Assembly: GCA_015066115.1 (NCBI GenBank) | Contig: SVOZ01000005.1 | Span: 87,651 to 151,650 of the forward strand | Direction: 5' to 3' | Length of the DNA stretch: 64,000 nucleotides | DNA from: Oscillospiraceae bacterium | Lineage (GTDB): Bacteria; Bacillota; Clostridia; Oscillospirales; Ruminococcaceae | Part shown: piece by piece, positions 8,913 to 17,190 of the stretch | Position numbering within the stretch: the first letter of the stretch is position 1 | Layout: each line of letters starts with the position of its first letter | The notes under the pieces: generated by a model | What the model saw: the letters and a program-made list of their open reading frames with translations, nothing else | Told to the model about the DNA's origin: nothing | Database searches by the model: none | Translations under genes and position numbers: made by a program

Positions 8913-9938
8913 TTAAAACAGGCTCCAAGGAATATCCACAGTTTTTTGACCGCTCATAAGCTCATTTACGTGAACAAAAAGCGGAACACTATTCATATCA
9001 AACTCGCCGCGGCTCACCTTAAGCTCCAATGCTTCGGAAAGCGCCTTAACTGCGCTTACAGATTCAAGCGTCATTCCACGAAGCTTTTCGAGCGCCTCGT
9101 CTACCGTGTACCCTCTTCCAAGAAGAACACCTATCTCGCGGTTTCGTCCGCTCTCGATGGTTATGTAAAGATCGGAAACTCCGTAAACAATATTCTCCTC
9201 AGGATTTCCGCCAAAGCATTTTATAATGGTTTCCATCTCTCTTACGCTTTGTGCAAAAAGGCCGGACTGTGCATTGTAATGCGGCCTGCAGCCTAATCCC
9301 TCCTGCGACTCGGCAACGCCTGTTGCCATAGAAACTGCGAGGGCATAGATATTTTTAATTGCAGACGCAATTTCAAAGCCCACAACATCGGTGGTGGTGT
9401 TGATGTGATAATACGAGGTGTTAAGCCAGCCGTGTATCTTACTGAGAAGTTCGGCGCTGTATCCGCAGATTCCGACAAATGTGTTATGCCTGTCGGCAAG
9501 CTCATAGCTTATGCAAGGGCCGCCTATCGCGTGAAAAGGAACTCTTCCCTCGCACTTTTCCTCAAAATAATCAACAAAAGAGGAAACCTCGCCGTTTCCC
9601 TTGCTGTGAAGGCCCTTTGTAACGAGCAAAACAGGGGTGCCCTCTGAAATAAGCGGCAGAATGTCATTTGCAAACCACTCAACGCCAAAGCTGCTTATTC
9701 CTGCAACAACAAGGTCGCTATCAGGCAAAACTTCCTTTACCTCGTCGATCTGATAATAGCTTATTCCTTGAGGCAGGTTGCGCTTAAGTCCAACATGGTA
9801 TCCGTCTTTTTTAAGGCGGACGATTGTATCTTTGTCATACGGAGTTCCGACGATGTGAACCTCGTGCCCATTATCTATTGCAGGAAAGGACACCGTGCTT
9901 CCCATAACTCCGGCTCCTATAATTGTTATCTTAGCCAT
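8913..9938 (-). CDS. gpsA: NAD(P)H-dependent glycerol-3-phosphate dehydrogenase
   Basis: 341 residues. It reduces dihydroxyacetone phosphate to sn-glycerol 3-phosphate for phospholipid synthesis. The N-terminal Rossmann motif is ITIIGAGVMGSTVS. Further family features are VTKGL (dinucleotide domain), IGGPCISYELA (a variant of the usual GPSxAxE segment) and SAIKNIYALA (catalytic Lys region), then the helical C-terminal domain with SGRNREIGVLLGRG. The CIS/ELA variation marks it as a divergent GpsA, so a paralogous role is possible. It has its own promoter and is monocistronic. Confidence 0.85.
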   Translation of the reverse strand: MAKITIIGAGVMGSTVSFPAIDNGHEVHIVGTPYDKDTIVRLKKDGYHVGLKRNLPQGISYYQIDEVKEVLPDSDLVVAGISSFGVEWFANDILPLISEGTPVLLVTKGLHSKGNGEVSSFVDYFEEKCEGRVPFHAIGGPCISYELADRHNTFVGICGYSAELLSKIHGWLNTSYYHINTTTDVVGFEIASAIKNIYALAVSMATGVAESQEGLGCRPHYNAQSGLFAQSVREMETIIKCFGGNPEENIVYGVSDLYITIESGRNREIGVLLGRGYTVDEALEKLRGMTLESVSAVKALSEALELKVSRGEFDMNSVPLFVHVNELMSGQKTVDIPWSLF

Positions 9939-9987
9939 ATTTGTTCCTTTCTTATTAAAGGGATGGTTTATCTGTAAGCCTTCTTAT

Positions 9988-10016
9988 ATTATATACAATA
10001 TACCTCCCAAAGTCAA
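9988..10016 (-). promoter_or_regulatory. Promoter of gpsA
   Basis: Minus-strand TTGACT (10016-10011), a 17-base spacer and TATAAT (9993-9988), a near-consensus sigma-A promoter. Confidence 0.75.
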
Positions 10017-10080
10017 ACATATATATAAATCTCTCGCTTTTTTGGTGGTTTTGTACAAAAATGCAAAAAACGACGAAAAA

Positions 10081-10096
10081 ACACAAGATATAGTGT
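10081..10096 (+). promoter_or_regulatory. NrdR box upstream of nrdG
   Basis: The 16-mer ACACAAGATATAGTGT matches the established NrdR-box consensus (ACACwATATwTwGTGT) at 15 of 16 positions. NrdR is the ATP-cone/zinc repressor of ribonucleotide reductase genes. The box lies just upstream of the -35. Confidence 0.8.
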
Positions 10097-10104
10097 TTTA
10101 TGTA

Positions 10105-10133
10105 TTGACAATAGCGAAAATATAGTATAAGAT
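10105..10133 (+). promoter_or_regulatory. Promoter of nrdG, overlapping a degenerate second NrdR box
   Basis: TTGACA (10105-10110) is followed by TATAAGAT (10126-10133). A weaker box-like 16-mer at 10113-10128 (11 of 16 to consensus) starts exactly 32 bases after the first box, the usual three-helical-turn spacing of paired NrdR boxes, and covers the spacer and -10. Confidence 0.65.
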
Positions 10134-10150
10134 AATATCAGACACTTTTC

Positions 10151-10174
10151 GCGGGACAATACTAATTGCCCCGC
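10151..10174 (+). other. Leader hairpin of nrdG mRNA
   Basis: GCGGGACAAT (10151-10160) pairs with ATTGCCCCGC (10165-10174), one mismatch, loop ACTA. It lies in the predicted 5' leader, 18 bases before the Shine-Dalgarno. No T-run follows, so it is not a terminator. Confidence 0.5.
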
Positions 10175-10204
10175 TTATTATTTGGTATTGAAAGGAGGAC
10201 GAAA

Positions 10205-10903
10205 GTGAAGATCGGCGGACTGCAAAAGCTCACAGCACTTGATTTTCCTGAAAAACTTGCCTGCACCGTTTTTACCTTTGGCTGCAATCTGCGTTGCCCC
10301 TTTTGCCACAACGCCTCGCTTGTTATAAAGGATGAAGATCAAGAGATTTCCGAGGATGAATTCTTTGCATTTCTTAAAAAGCGCAAGGGAATTTTAGACG
10401 GTGTTTGCATAACGGGAGGCGAGCCGCTTTTACAAAACGGCATCGAAGAATTTATGGGCAAAATAAAAGAGCTTGGTTTTCTTGTTAAGCTTGATACAAA
10501 CGGAGCGTTTCCCCAAAGGCTCAAAGGCATTATAGACAGCGGACTTGTTGACTATGTGGCAATGGATATTAAAAACTGCCCAGAAAAATATCCCATGACC
10601 TGCGGAATAGATAATGCAAAAGAGGATTTTTTTGTTCCGTTTAAAGAGAGCATCAGCCTGCTTGCCCAAAACAAAGTCGACTACGAGTTTCGCACCACTA
10701 TCGTAAAAGAGCTCCACTCTCTTGATGATATAGAAAAAGCAGGGCAAGCTATAAAGGGCGCAGAGCGCTGGTTTCTTCAATGTTTTAACGATTCGGGCGA
10801 CCTTATTAAGCCGGGCTTTTCAGCTCCTAGCAAGGAGCTTCTTGAGAAAATGCGAGCCTGCGCACTAAAATATGTGAAAACCTGCGAGATACGCGGTGTA
10901 TAG
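10205..10903 (+). CDS. nrdG: Anaerobic ribonucleotide-reductase activating protein (radical SAM, class III)
   Basis: 232 residues from GTG 10205, fixed by AAAGGAGGAC directly upstream. The radical SAM cluster motif CNLRCPFCHN (Cys near 29, 33, 36) binds a 4Fe-4S cluster, with CITGGEPLLQ as the SAM-binding GGE motif. The enzyme uses SAM to create the glycyl radical on NrdD. It is the YjjW/NrdG-like long form common in Clostridia; pairing with nrdD immediately downstream makes the assignment firm. An NrdR box sits upstream of its promoter. Confidence 0.9.
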   Translation: MKIGGLQKLTALDFPEKLACTVFTFGCNLRCPFCHNASLVIKDEDQEISEDEFFAFLKKRKGILDGVCITGGEPLLQNGIEEFMGKIKELGFLVKLDTNGAFPQRLKGIIDSGLVDYVAMDIKNCPEKYPMTCGIDNAKEDFFVPFKESISLLAQNKVDYEFRTTIVKELHSLDDIEKAGQAIKGAERWFLQCFNDSGDLIKPGFSAPSKELLEKMRACALKYVKTCEIRGV

Positions 10904-10931
10904 CTTATTTTGTGAATTAATTTAGAAAAAA

Positions 10932-10947
10932 CCACAATATATTGTGT
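10932..10947 (+). promoter_or_regulatory. NrdR box upstream of nrdD
   Basis: CCACAATATATTGTGT matches the NrdR consensus at 15 of 16 positions and is an almost perfect palindrome. It ends 8 bases before the -35 of the nrdD promoter. Confidence 0.8.
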
Positions 10948-10955
10948 TTTTTGTG

Positions 10956-10984
10956 TTGACAAATTTCGCGCATTATGATAAACT
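10956..10984 (+). promoter_or_regulatory. Promoter of nrdD
   Basis: TTGACA (10956-10961), a 17-base spacer and TAAACT (10979-10984). nrdD therefore has its own promoter as well as possible readthrough from nrdG. Confidence 0.6.
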
Positions 10985-11021
10985 TTATTCGTATTCACAT
11001 CAAAAAACAGGAGGGATTATT

Positions 11022-13373
11022 ATGTATAATGTATTAAAAAGAGACGGCAAAATTGTCGACTTTGACATTGCCAAGATAAGAGACGCCATTAAACTTGCAT
11101 TTGAAGCATGCGAGAAGGATTTTAACGACAGCGTACTTGACTTTATTGCTCTGCGCGTTACCGCAGATTTCGAGCCCAAAATAAAAGATTCTCACATTGC
11201 GGTTGAGGATATTCAAGACAGCGTTGAGGAGGTTTTAGGTCAGGCTGGTTACAGCGATGTTGCCAAAGCCTACATTCTCTATCGCCGTCAGAGAGAAAAA
11301 TTGCGTAATATGAAATCAACTGTTCTTGACTACAAGGCAGTTGTTGACAACTATGTTAAGGTTACCGACTGGCGCGTTAAGGAAAACTCCACCGTTACCT
11401 ATTCGGTTGGCGGACTTATCCTTTCAAACTCAGGCGCCATCACCGCTAACTACTGGCTTTCTGAGATTTACGATGACGAGATCGCAAATGCTCACAGAAA
11501 TGCCGACATTCACATTCACGACCTATCTATGCTCACAGGTTACTGTGCAGGCTGGTCCTTAAAACAGCTTATTCAGGAAGGCCTCGGCGGAGTTCCCGGA
11601 AAGATCACCTCGGCTCCCGCCGCCCATCTTTCCACACTTTGCAACCAGATGGTAAACTTCCTTGGTATTATGCAAAACGAGTGGGCAGGCGCTCAGGCAT
11701 TCTCTTCTTTTGACACCTATCTTGCCCCCTTTGTTAAGGTGGACAACCTTTCCTACAAAGAGGTCAAGCAGTGCATCCAGTCCTTTATCTATGGTGTAAA
11801 TACTCCGAGCCGTTGGGGAACACAGTCGCCATTTACCAACATCACTCTTGACTGGACAGTTCCTAATGACCTTGCAGAGCTTAACGCTATTGTTGGCGGC
11901 AAGGAAATGGACTTTAAGTACAAGGATTGTAAAGAAGAAATGGATATGGTAAACCGCGCCTTTATCGAAATTATGATCGAAGGCGATGCTAACGGACGCG
12001 GATTCCAGTACCCCATTCCCACCTATTCCATCACACGTGATTTTGACTGGTCCGAGACCGAGAACAACAAGCTTCTCTTTGAGATGACCGCAAAATACGG
12101 CACACCCTATTTCTCAAACTACATCAACAGCGATATGGAGCCTTCCGATGTTCGCTCAATGTGCTGCAGACTTCGTCTTGACCTTCGTGAGCTGAGAAAG
12201 AAATCGGGCGGTTTCTTTGGAAGCGGCGAGAGCACCGGTTCTGTCGGTGTTGTAACCATCAATATGCCGAGGCTCGCTTATCTTGCAGAGGACGAAGCTG
12301 ACTTCTACAAGCGCCTTGACAAGATGCTTGACATCTCAGCCCGTTCACTTAAAATAAAGCGCACAATCATCACAAAGCTTCTTGACGAGGGACTTTATCC
12401 CTACACCAAGAGATATTTAGGAACCTTTAACAACCACTTCTCAACAATCGGTCTTGTCGGCATGAACGAGGCGGGTCTTAATGCAAAGTGGCTTAAAAAG
12501 GATATGACACACGCAGAAACTCAAGAGTGGAGCAAAAAGGTTCTCAACCATATGCGCGACAGACTTTCTGACTATCAGGAAGAATACGGCGATCTTTACA
12601 ACTTAGAGGCGACACCTGCCGAGTCCACCTCTTACCGTCTTGCAAAGCACGATGTTAAGCGTTACCCCAACATCATCACCGCTAACATGGACGGCACTCC
12701 CTATTACACCAACTCTTCGCACTTACCTGTTGGCTACACTGCCGACATTTTCGAGGCTCTTGACATTCAGGACGGACTTCAGACACTCTACACTTCGGGC
12801 ACTGTTTTCCACGCATTCCTCGGCGAGAAGATGCCCTCTTGGAAATCGGCCGCAGAGCTTGTCAGAAAAATCGCCGAAAACTACGAGCTTCCCTATTACA
12901 CCCTTTCTCCCACCTATTCGGTTTGCCGCGACCACGGTTATCTTAACGGCGAGCAGTTTACCTGCCCCGAGTGCGGCGCAAAAACCGAGGTTTACTCACG
13001 CATCACCGGTTATTATCGTCCTGTTCAAAACTGGAACGACGGCAAGAGCCAGGAATACAAGGACAGAAAGGTTTATGATGTCGCAAATTCTGTTATGAAA
13101 GACAGAAGCGCTCCTTTAAACAACGATAAAAAGGAAGAGGCCTGCGTCCTCGCAGACTCAGTTATTATGTTTGCAACAAAAACCTGCCCCAACTGCAAGA
13201 TTGCCGCTGCTCTTCTTGACAAAGCAGGCGTTAAATACACAAAGCTCTATGCTGAGGACGAGCCCGAAAAGGCAACCGAGCTTGGAATAAAGCAGGCTCC
13301 CACACTTATCGTCGGCGATAAGAAATTTACCGGTGTTTCTGATATTAAGAAATACATCGAATCCTTAAACTAA
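11022..13373 (+). CDS. nrdD: Anaerobic (class III) ribonucleoside-triphosphate reductase with fused C-terminal glutaredoxin-like domain
   Basis: 783 residues from ATG 11022 (RBS CAGGAGGG). It reduces ribonucleoside triphosphates to deoxy forms without oxygen, by glycyl-radical chemistry. An N-terminal ATP-cone (about 1-95, starting MYNVLKRDGKIVDFDIAKI) gives allosteric control. The catalytic barrel has adjacent Cys381-Cys382 (SMCCRLRLD). The zinc-site cysteines lie in CPECG, and the glycyl-radical Gly663 in RITGYYRP. Residues from about 712 form an extra glutaredoxin/NrdH-like domain with C722-P-N-C725 and the cis-Pro segment QAPTLIV. The fusion suggests a thiol-dependent subtype reduced in cis rather than by formate (inference). 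Thioredoxin reductase follows 15 bases later. Confidence 0.93.
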   Translation: MYNVLKRDGKIVDFDIAKIRDAIKLAFEACEKDFNDSVLDFIALRVTADFEPKIKDSHIAVEDIQDSVEEVLGQAGYSDVAKAYILYRRQREKLRNMKSTVLDYKAVVDNYVKVTDWRVKENSTVTYSVGGLILSNSGAITANYWLSEIYDDEIANAHRNADIHIHDLSMLTGYCAGWSLKQLIQEGLGGVPGKITSAPAAHLSTLCNQMVNFLGIMQNEWAGAQAFSSFDTYLAPFVKVDNLSYKEVKQCIQSFIYGVNTPSRWGTQSPFTNITLDWTVPNDLAELNAIVGGKEMDFKYKDCKEEMDMVNRAFIEIMIEGDANGRGFQYPIPTYSITRDFDWSETENNKLLFEMTAKYGTPYFSNYINSDMEPSDVRSMCCRLRLDLRELRKKSGGFFGSGESTGSVGVVTINMPRLAYLAEDEADFYKRLDKMLDISARSLKIKRTIITKLLDEGLYPYTKRYLGTFNNHFSTIGLVGMNEAGLNAKWLKKDMTHAETQEWSKKVLNHMRDRLSDYQEEYGDLYNLEATPAESTSYRLAKHDVKRYPNIITANMDGTPYYTNSSHLPVGYTADIFEALDIQDGLQTLYTSGTVFHAFLGEKMPSWKSAAELVRKIAENYELPYYTLSPTYSVCRDHGYLNGEQFTCPECGAKTEVYSRITGYYRPVQNWNDGKSQEYKDRKVYDVANSVMKDRSAPLNNDKKEEACVLADSVIMFATKTCPNCKIAAALLDKAGVKYTKLYAEDEPEKATELGIKQAPTLIVGDKKFTGVSDIKKYIESLN

Positions 13374-13388
13374 CAGAGGAATAAAATT

Positions 13389-14300
13389 ATGCACGATATT
13401 GCTATTATCGGCGGAGGAGCCGCAGGTTTAACTGCGGCTCTCTACGCGCTACGAGCTAACAAAACAGTTTTAATAATCGAAAAAGGAAGCTTTGGCGGAC
13501 AGATAACCTTTTCTCCCCTCGTTGAAAACTTTCCTTCTCAGGTGTCTTTAAGCGGCGCCGAGCTTGCCGATAAATTAACCGAGCAGGCTCTTATGCTCGG
13601 AGCCGATGTCGAGGTTGACACCGCGCTTAAAATCGAAAACATTGAGAATGGTAAAAAGGTTGTCGGAGAGTACGGCGAGTATGAGGCTAAGGCTGTAATA
13701 ATTGCGACAGGTGCCAAGCACAGAATGCTCGGACTTGAGCGCGAGGAGCAGTTTGTGGGCGAGGGAATTTCCTTCTGCGCCGTTTGCGACGGAGCCTTTT
13801 ACAAGGGAAAACACGTTGCAGTTATCGGCGGCGGAAACTCTGCTCTGCAGGAAGCAATTTTGCTTTCAAAGCTTTGCAGTAAGGTAACGGTTGTGCAAAA
13901 TCTCGACTTTTTAACCGGCGAGGATAAGCTTCAAGAGCAGATAAGCACGGCAGAAAATGTTGAGGTTATCTATTCATCTGTAGTGGATTCGCTTGTGGGT
14001 GACACTTCACTTACCGCCATTGTTTTAAAGGACCAAAAAAGCGGCGAAAAGACCACACTTGAGATCGACGGAATGTTTATTGCAATCGGTCTTGCCCCTC
14101 AAAACGAGGCCTTTAAAGACATTTTAAACCTCGATAATTACGGTTATGCAGACTCCGACGAGAGCTGCACCACCAAAACCGAGGGCATCTTTGTTGCAGG
14201 CGACTGCCGAAAAAAAAGCGTTCGCCAGCTTACAACCGCCTGTGCCGACGGCTCGGTTTCAGCACTTGCCGCCTGCCGCTATATAGACTCACTTAAATAA
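13389..14300 (+). CDS. trxB: Thioredoxin reductase-like FAD/NAD(P)H oxidoreductase
   Basis: 303 residues, the normal low-molecular-weight size. It has an N-terminal FAD-binding GGGAAGLTAALYA, the redox-active C130-A-V-C133 (SFCAVCDG), an NAD(P)H-binding GGGNSALQEA and a C-terminal GIFVAGDCRKKSVRQLTTA. It passes electrons from NAD(P)H to a thioredoxin or glutaredoxin-like partner. Lying 15 bases after nrdD and ending in a terminator, it probably recharges the glutaredoxin-like domain of NrdD (inference from linkage). Confidence 0.92.
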   Translation: MHDIAIIGGGAAGLTAALYALRANKTVLIIEKGSFGGQITFSPLVENFPSQVSLSGAELADKLTEQALMLGADVEVDTALKIENIENGKKVVGEYGEYEAKAVIIATGAKHRMLGLEREEQFVGEGISFCAVCDGAFYKGKHVAVIGGGNSALQEAILLSKLCSKVTVVQNLDFLTGEDKLQEQISTAENVEVIYSSVVDSLVGDTSLTAIVLKDQKSGEKTTLEIDGMFIAIGLAPQNEAFKDILNLDNYGYADSDESCTTKTEGIFVAGDCRKKSVRQLTTACADGSVSALAACRYIDSLK

Positions 14301-14302
14301 CT

Positions 14303-14335
14303 AAAAAGCCGAAAGATTACTCTTTCGGCTTTTTC
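14303..14335. terminator. Bidirectional terminator between trxB and feoB-1
   Basis: AAAAAGCCGAAAG (14303-14315) pairs with CTTTCGGCTTTTT (14322-14334); the genes on either side converge. Confidence 0.9.
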
Positions 14336-14336
14336 T

Positions 14337-16472
14337 TTATACAAAAATCTGTGCGATTAAGTTTACTAAAAAGCAACATATCACGCCAACTATTGTTGGA
14401 ATCAAGGCGGCAAGGGCGGTCCATTTAAGACTGCCTGTTTCCTTTTTTATTGTGATAAGGGTTGTAGAACAAGGGAAATGGAAGAGAGAAAAAAGCATTA
14501 CATTTATTGCCGTCACGACAGTCCAGCCGTTATTTACAAACAACTCTTTCATCTCAGAGAGCGCCGACATATCGGTAAGGGTTCCCTCTGCCATATATGC
14601 CATAATGATTATCGGCACCACAATTTCGTTTGCCGGAAAACCTAAAATAAACGCCATTAAAATCACGCCGTCAAGCCCCAGAAGCTGTGCAAAGGGATCT
14701 AAAAAGGCGGCGCAATGGGAAAGCAGGCTTGCGTCACCAACCGTTACATTTGCCATAAGCCAGATGATAAGTCCGGCAGGGGCGGCAACGGCGGCGGCTC
14801 TGCCTAAAACAAACAGCGTTCTGTCAAAAATCGAGCGCACAAGAGTTTTTGCTATCTGAGGTTTTCTGTAAGGCGGCAATTCAAGAGTGAAGGATGATGG
14901 CACACCTTTTAAGATGGTTTTTGAAAGCAGCTTTGTAACTAAAAAGGTCATTCCTATTCCTAAGAGGATCACAAGGGTTAAAAGCAGTGCCGACCAAGCC
15001 GACGAAAACATTCCCCCTGCCGCGCCCACAAAAAACATAGTCAGAATTGCAATAAGGGTGGGAAATCTTCCGTTACAGGGAACAAAATTGTTAGTTAGTA
15101 TCGCAAGCAGGCGTTCTCTCGGCGAGTCGATAATGCGCGCGCCTACAACACCTGCCGCATTACATCCAAAGCCCATACACATTGTAAGCGCCTGTTTTCC
15201 GCAGGCCGCGCAGGAATGGAAAGGCTTATCAAGATTGTAGGCTACGCGCGGCAGGTATCCTAAATCCTCAAGCAATGTAAAGAGAGGAAAAAATATTGCC
15301 ATTGGCGGAAGCATAACAGAAACCACCCAGGCAAGCACCCTGTAAACACCGAGCACCAGCGCGCCGTGAAGCCAATCAGGTGCATTTAAATAAACAAAAA
15401 GGTCTGTCAGGCGCTCCTGCAGATAAAAAAATGCATCGGATAAAAGCTGCGAAGGGTAATTTGCGCCGACAATGCTTAGCCAGAAAATAAGCATTAAAAG
15501 CGCGATCATAACAGGAAAGCCAAGCCATTTACTTGTAAGCAGACTGTCAATTTTTCTATCAAGCGAGTGATACTGCCCCTCGATTTTTACAACATCCCTG
15601 CAGACATTTTCGCCCTCCTTCACAAGCGCAGACACGATTTCGTCCTCTATTTTTTCCTGTCCAAAAAGCTTTAGGCGGCCTCGTGTTTTACCTAAAACCG
15701 CAACAACCTCGGCGTCTTTAAAAAGGTTTATCCCAAGAAACTGCTCTATCTCTGCGCAAAGGCTCTTATCTCTATCAAGAAGCCTTAGGGCAAGCCAGCG
15801 GGTGTTTATGTTTTTGCCAACCTTTTTATCTAAAATCGGCACAATTAAGTCGATTGCATTTTCAAGCTGCTCATTATATCTCACAGGCGCTCTGTGCTGC
15901 GTCTGCTCCCCTTCCACGAGGTTATCGAGAGCGTCGGTCAGAGCCTTGAGTGTTTTTTTCTTTTGCGCGACAACTCCTACAACTGTTACTCCGAGGTTTT
16001 TGGAAAGGACCTCAAGGTCAATAGAAAGATGTTTTCGTTTTGCTTCATCAAGTAGGTTTACGCAAACGATGACATTTTTAGTTATCTCCATAGTCTGAAG
16101 CACCAGATTCATATTGCGCTCGAGGCAGGTGGCATCGCAAACTACGACTGCGGCATCAATTTTCCCAAAGCATATAAAATTGCGCGCCACCTCTTCCTCG
16201 GCGGAGTGCGCCATAAGCGAATATGTTCCCGGTATATCAACAAGCACATAGGAGTGCTTTTTTGTTTTTAAGTATCCTTGCGCGTTTGCAACGGTTTTTC
16301 CCGGCCAGTTGCCGGTGTGCTGATTCATTCCCGTAAGCGCATTAAAGAGTGTGCTTTTACCAACATTTGGATTGCCTGCAATTGCTATTATTTTATCATT
16401 TTGGCTCTGTTTTTTTATTTCAAAGTTTCGGTCGATAGCACCCGTCGACACCGAGTTTAAAGAAAGTCCCAT
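14337..16472 (-). CDS. feoB: Ferrous iron transporter B, system 1
   Basis: 711 residues. A cytosolic GTPase-like domain (G1 GNPNVGKST at 33-41, G3 DIPGTYSL, a G4 position reading NLLDE rather than NKxD) is followed by the helical domain and a C-terminal membrane permease with GATE-type repeats. One of these contains the conserved Cys of FVPCNGR. It imports Fe2+. About 25 extra residues precede the G domain, typical of clostridial FeoB. The ATG follows the feoA stop by two bases. It differs strongly from FeoB-2 at 61202-63238, so they are paralogues of different lineages rather than a recent duplication. Confidence 0.95.
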   Translation of the reverse strand: MGLSLNSVSTGAIDRNFEIKKQSQNDKIIAIAGNPNVGKSTLFNALTGMNQHTGNWPGKTVANAQGYLKTKKHSYVLVDIPGTYSLMAHSAEEEVARNFICFGKIDAAVVVCDATCLERNMNLVLQTMEITKNVIVCVNLLDEAKRKHLSIDLEVLSKNLGVTVVGVVAQKKKTLKALTDALDNLVEGEQTQHRAPVRYNEQLENAIDLIVPILDKKVGKNINTRWLALRLLDRDKSLCAEIEQFLGINLFKDAEVVAVLGKTRGRLKLFGQEKIEDEIVSALVKEGENVCRDVVKIEGQYHSLDRKIDSLLTSKWLGFPVMIALLMLIFWLSIVGANYPSQLLSDAFFYLQERLTDLFVYLNAPDWLHGALVLGVYRVLAWVVSVMLPPMAIFFPLFTLLEDLGYLPRVAYNLDKPFHSCAACGKQALTMCMGFGCNAAGVVGARIIDSPRERLLAILTNNFVPCNGRFPTLIAILTMFFVGAAGGMFSSAWSALLLTLVILLGIGMTFLVTKLLSKTILKGVPSSFTLELPPYRKPQIAKTLVRSIFDRTLFVLGRAAAVAAPAGLIIWLMANVTVGDASLLSHCAAFLDPFAQLLGLDGVILMAFILGFPANEIVVPIIIMAYMAEGTLTDMSALSEMKELFVNNGWTVVTAINVMLFSLFHFPCSTTLITIKKETGSLKWTALAALIPTIVGVICCFLVNLIAQIFV

Positions 16473-16474
16473 AA

Positions 16475-16720
16475 TTACCCCTCCATAAGTTTTTCAACCC
16501 ATATATCGCCGCAATCCTCTTTGCGAATAGCGATGACAGCCCCTCTTATAAGAAAGGCAACGGGGTCGCCGAGTGGACTTGTTCCAACACACTCTATCTT
16601 TGTCCCGGGAGTAAGACCTATATCAAGAAGCCTGCGGCGAATAGTTCCCGAGGCTGTGATTTTTTTAACTACGGCGCTCTCGCCGCATTTTATACTGCTA
16701 AGGCAGTTTTCGCATTTCAT
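16475..16720 (-). CDS. feoA: FeoA, SH3-like accessory protein of system 1
   Basis: 81 residues. It has an N-terminal Cys pair region (MKCENCLSSIKCG) and the family core RRRLLDIGLTPGTKIECVG, then DPVAFLIRGAVIAIRKEDC. FeoA proteins are small SH3-fold partners that modulate FeoB. First gene of feoAB-1; unlike the second feo operon, I see no GTTAGC-type operator upstream. Confidence 0.92.
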   Translation of the reverse strand: MKCENCLSSIKCGESAVVKKITASGTIRRRLLDIGLTPGTKIECVGTSPLGDPVAFLIRGAVIAIRKEDCGDIWVEKLMEG

Positions 16721-16794
16721 AAAAGGGCACCTTCTAAACAGAATTTTAGTATTTTCTCATTTTATACTATGAGCCCTTTTAATAAAAAGTGAAA

Positions 16795-17041
16795 AAGCCT
16801 TCCCCTTGAGGGGAAGGGTGCAAGCCCTTTTTCCGCCGCCTGTGGCGGAAAAAGGAAACAGGGCTTGCTGTGCCGCGGTCGAAAAAATCGAGGAAAAGCG
16901 CAAGCCCGATGATTTTTGGGGCACCGCAAACGGAAACTTGCGGTGGATGAGGTGGAAATTAATGAAACAAATTACGTTAAGATGGCTACACCTCATCAGT
17001 CTCGCATTTCGCTCGACAGCTTCCCCTCGAGGGGAAGCCTT
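16795..17041. repeat. MITE-like palindromic intergenic element (copy A)
   Basis: A 247-base element bounded by near-identical inverted ends: CTTCCCCTTGAGGGGAAG at the left and CTTCCCCTCGAGGGGAAG at the right. Each end is itself a hairpin. Inside are a compound hairpin (GCAAGCCC 16820-16827 with GGGCTTGC 16861-16868, TTTTTCCGCC 16828-16837 with GGCGGAAAAA 16844-16853) and CACCGCAA 16922-16929 pairing with TTGCGGTG 16938-16945. Bases 16814-16934 recur at 45845-45965. No convincing gene lies in 16721-17190. Confidence 0.75.
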
Positions 17042-17154
17042 GCTAAAAGCAGCCCGTTTACGGGTAGCAGGTAAAGGATGCATGGCTGGCAGGTAAGCAA
17101 AAAGCGCACCCCGGCGCAGCCAGTAATGATTAGGACTATGCCAGAAAATGAAAT

Positions 17155-17175
17155 ACCACCCGCTACGCGGGTGGT
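17155..17175 (-). terminator. Terminator-like hairpin after nagB
   Basis: ACCACCCGC pairs perfectly with GCGGGTGGT around TAC; the minus-strand T tract that follows is interrupted (ATTTCATTTT). Confidence 0.65.
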
Positions 17176-17190
17176 GTTTATTTGCACTTT

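Noticed and set aside
10965..10980. Second NrdR box in the nrdD promoter
   Set aside because: At the expected three-turn spacing the sequence matches the consensus at too few positions to call.
16757..17083. 108-residue minus-strand frame ending KSSGLRFSSIFSTAAQQALFPFSATGGGKRA
   Set aside because: It is the translation of the palindromic intergenic element; the same phantom peptide appears at 45658-46026 over the second copy, with no RBS and gene-unlike composition.
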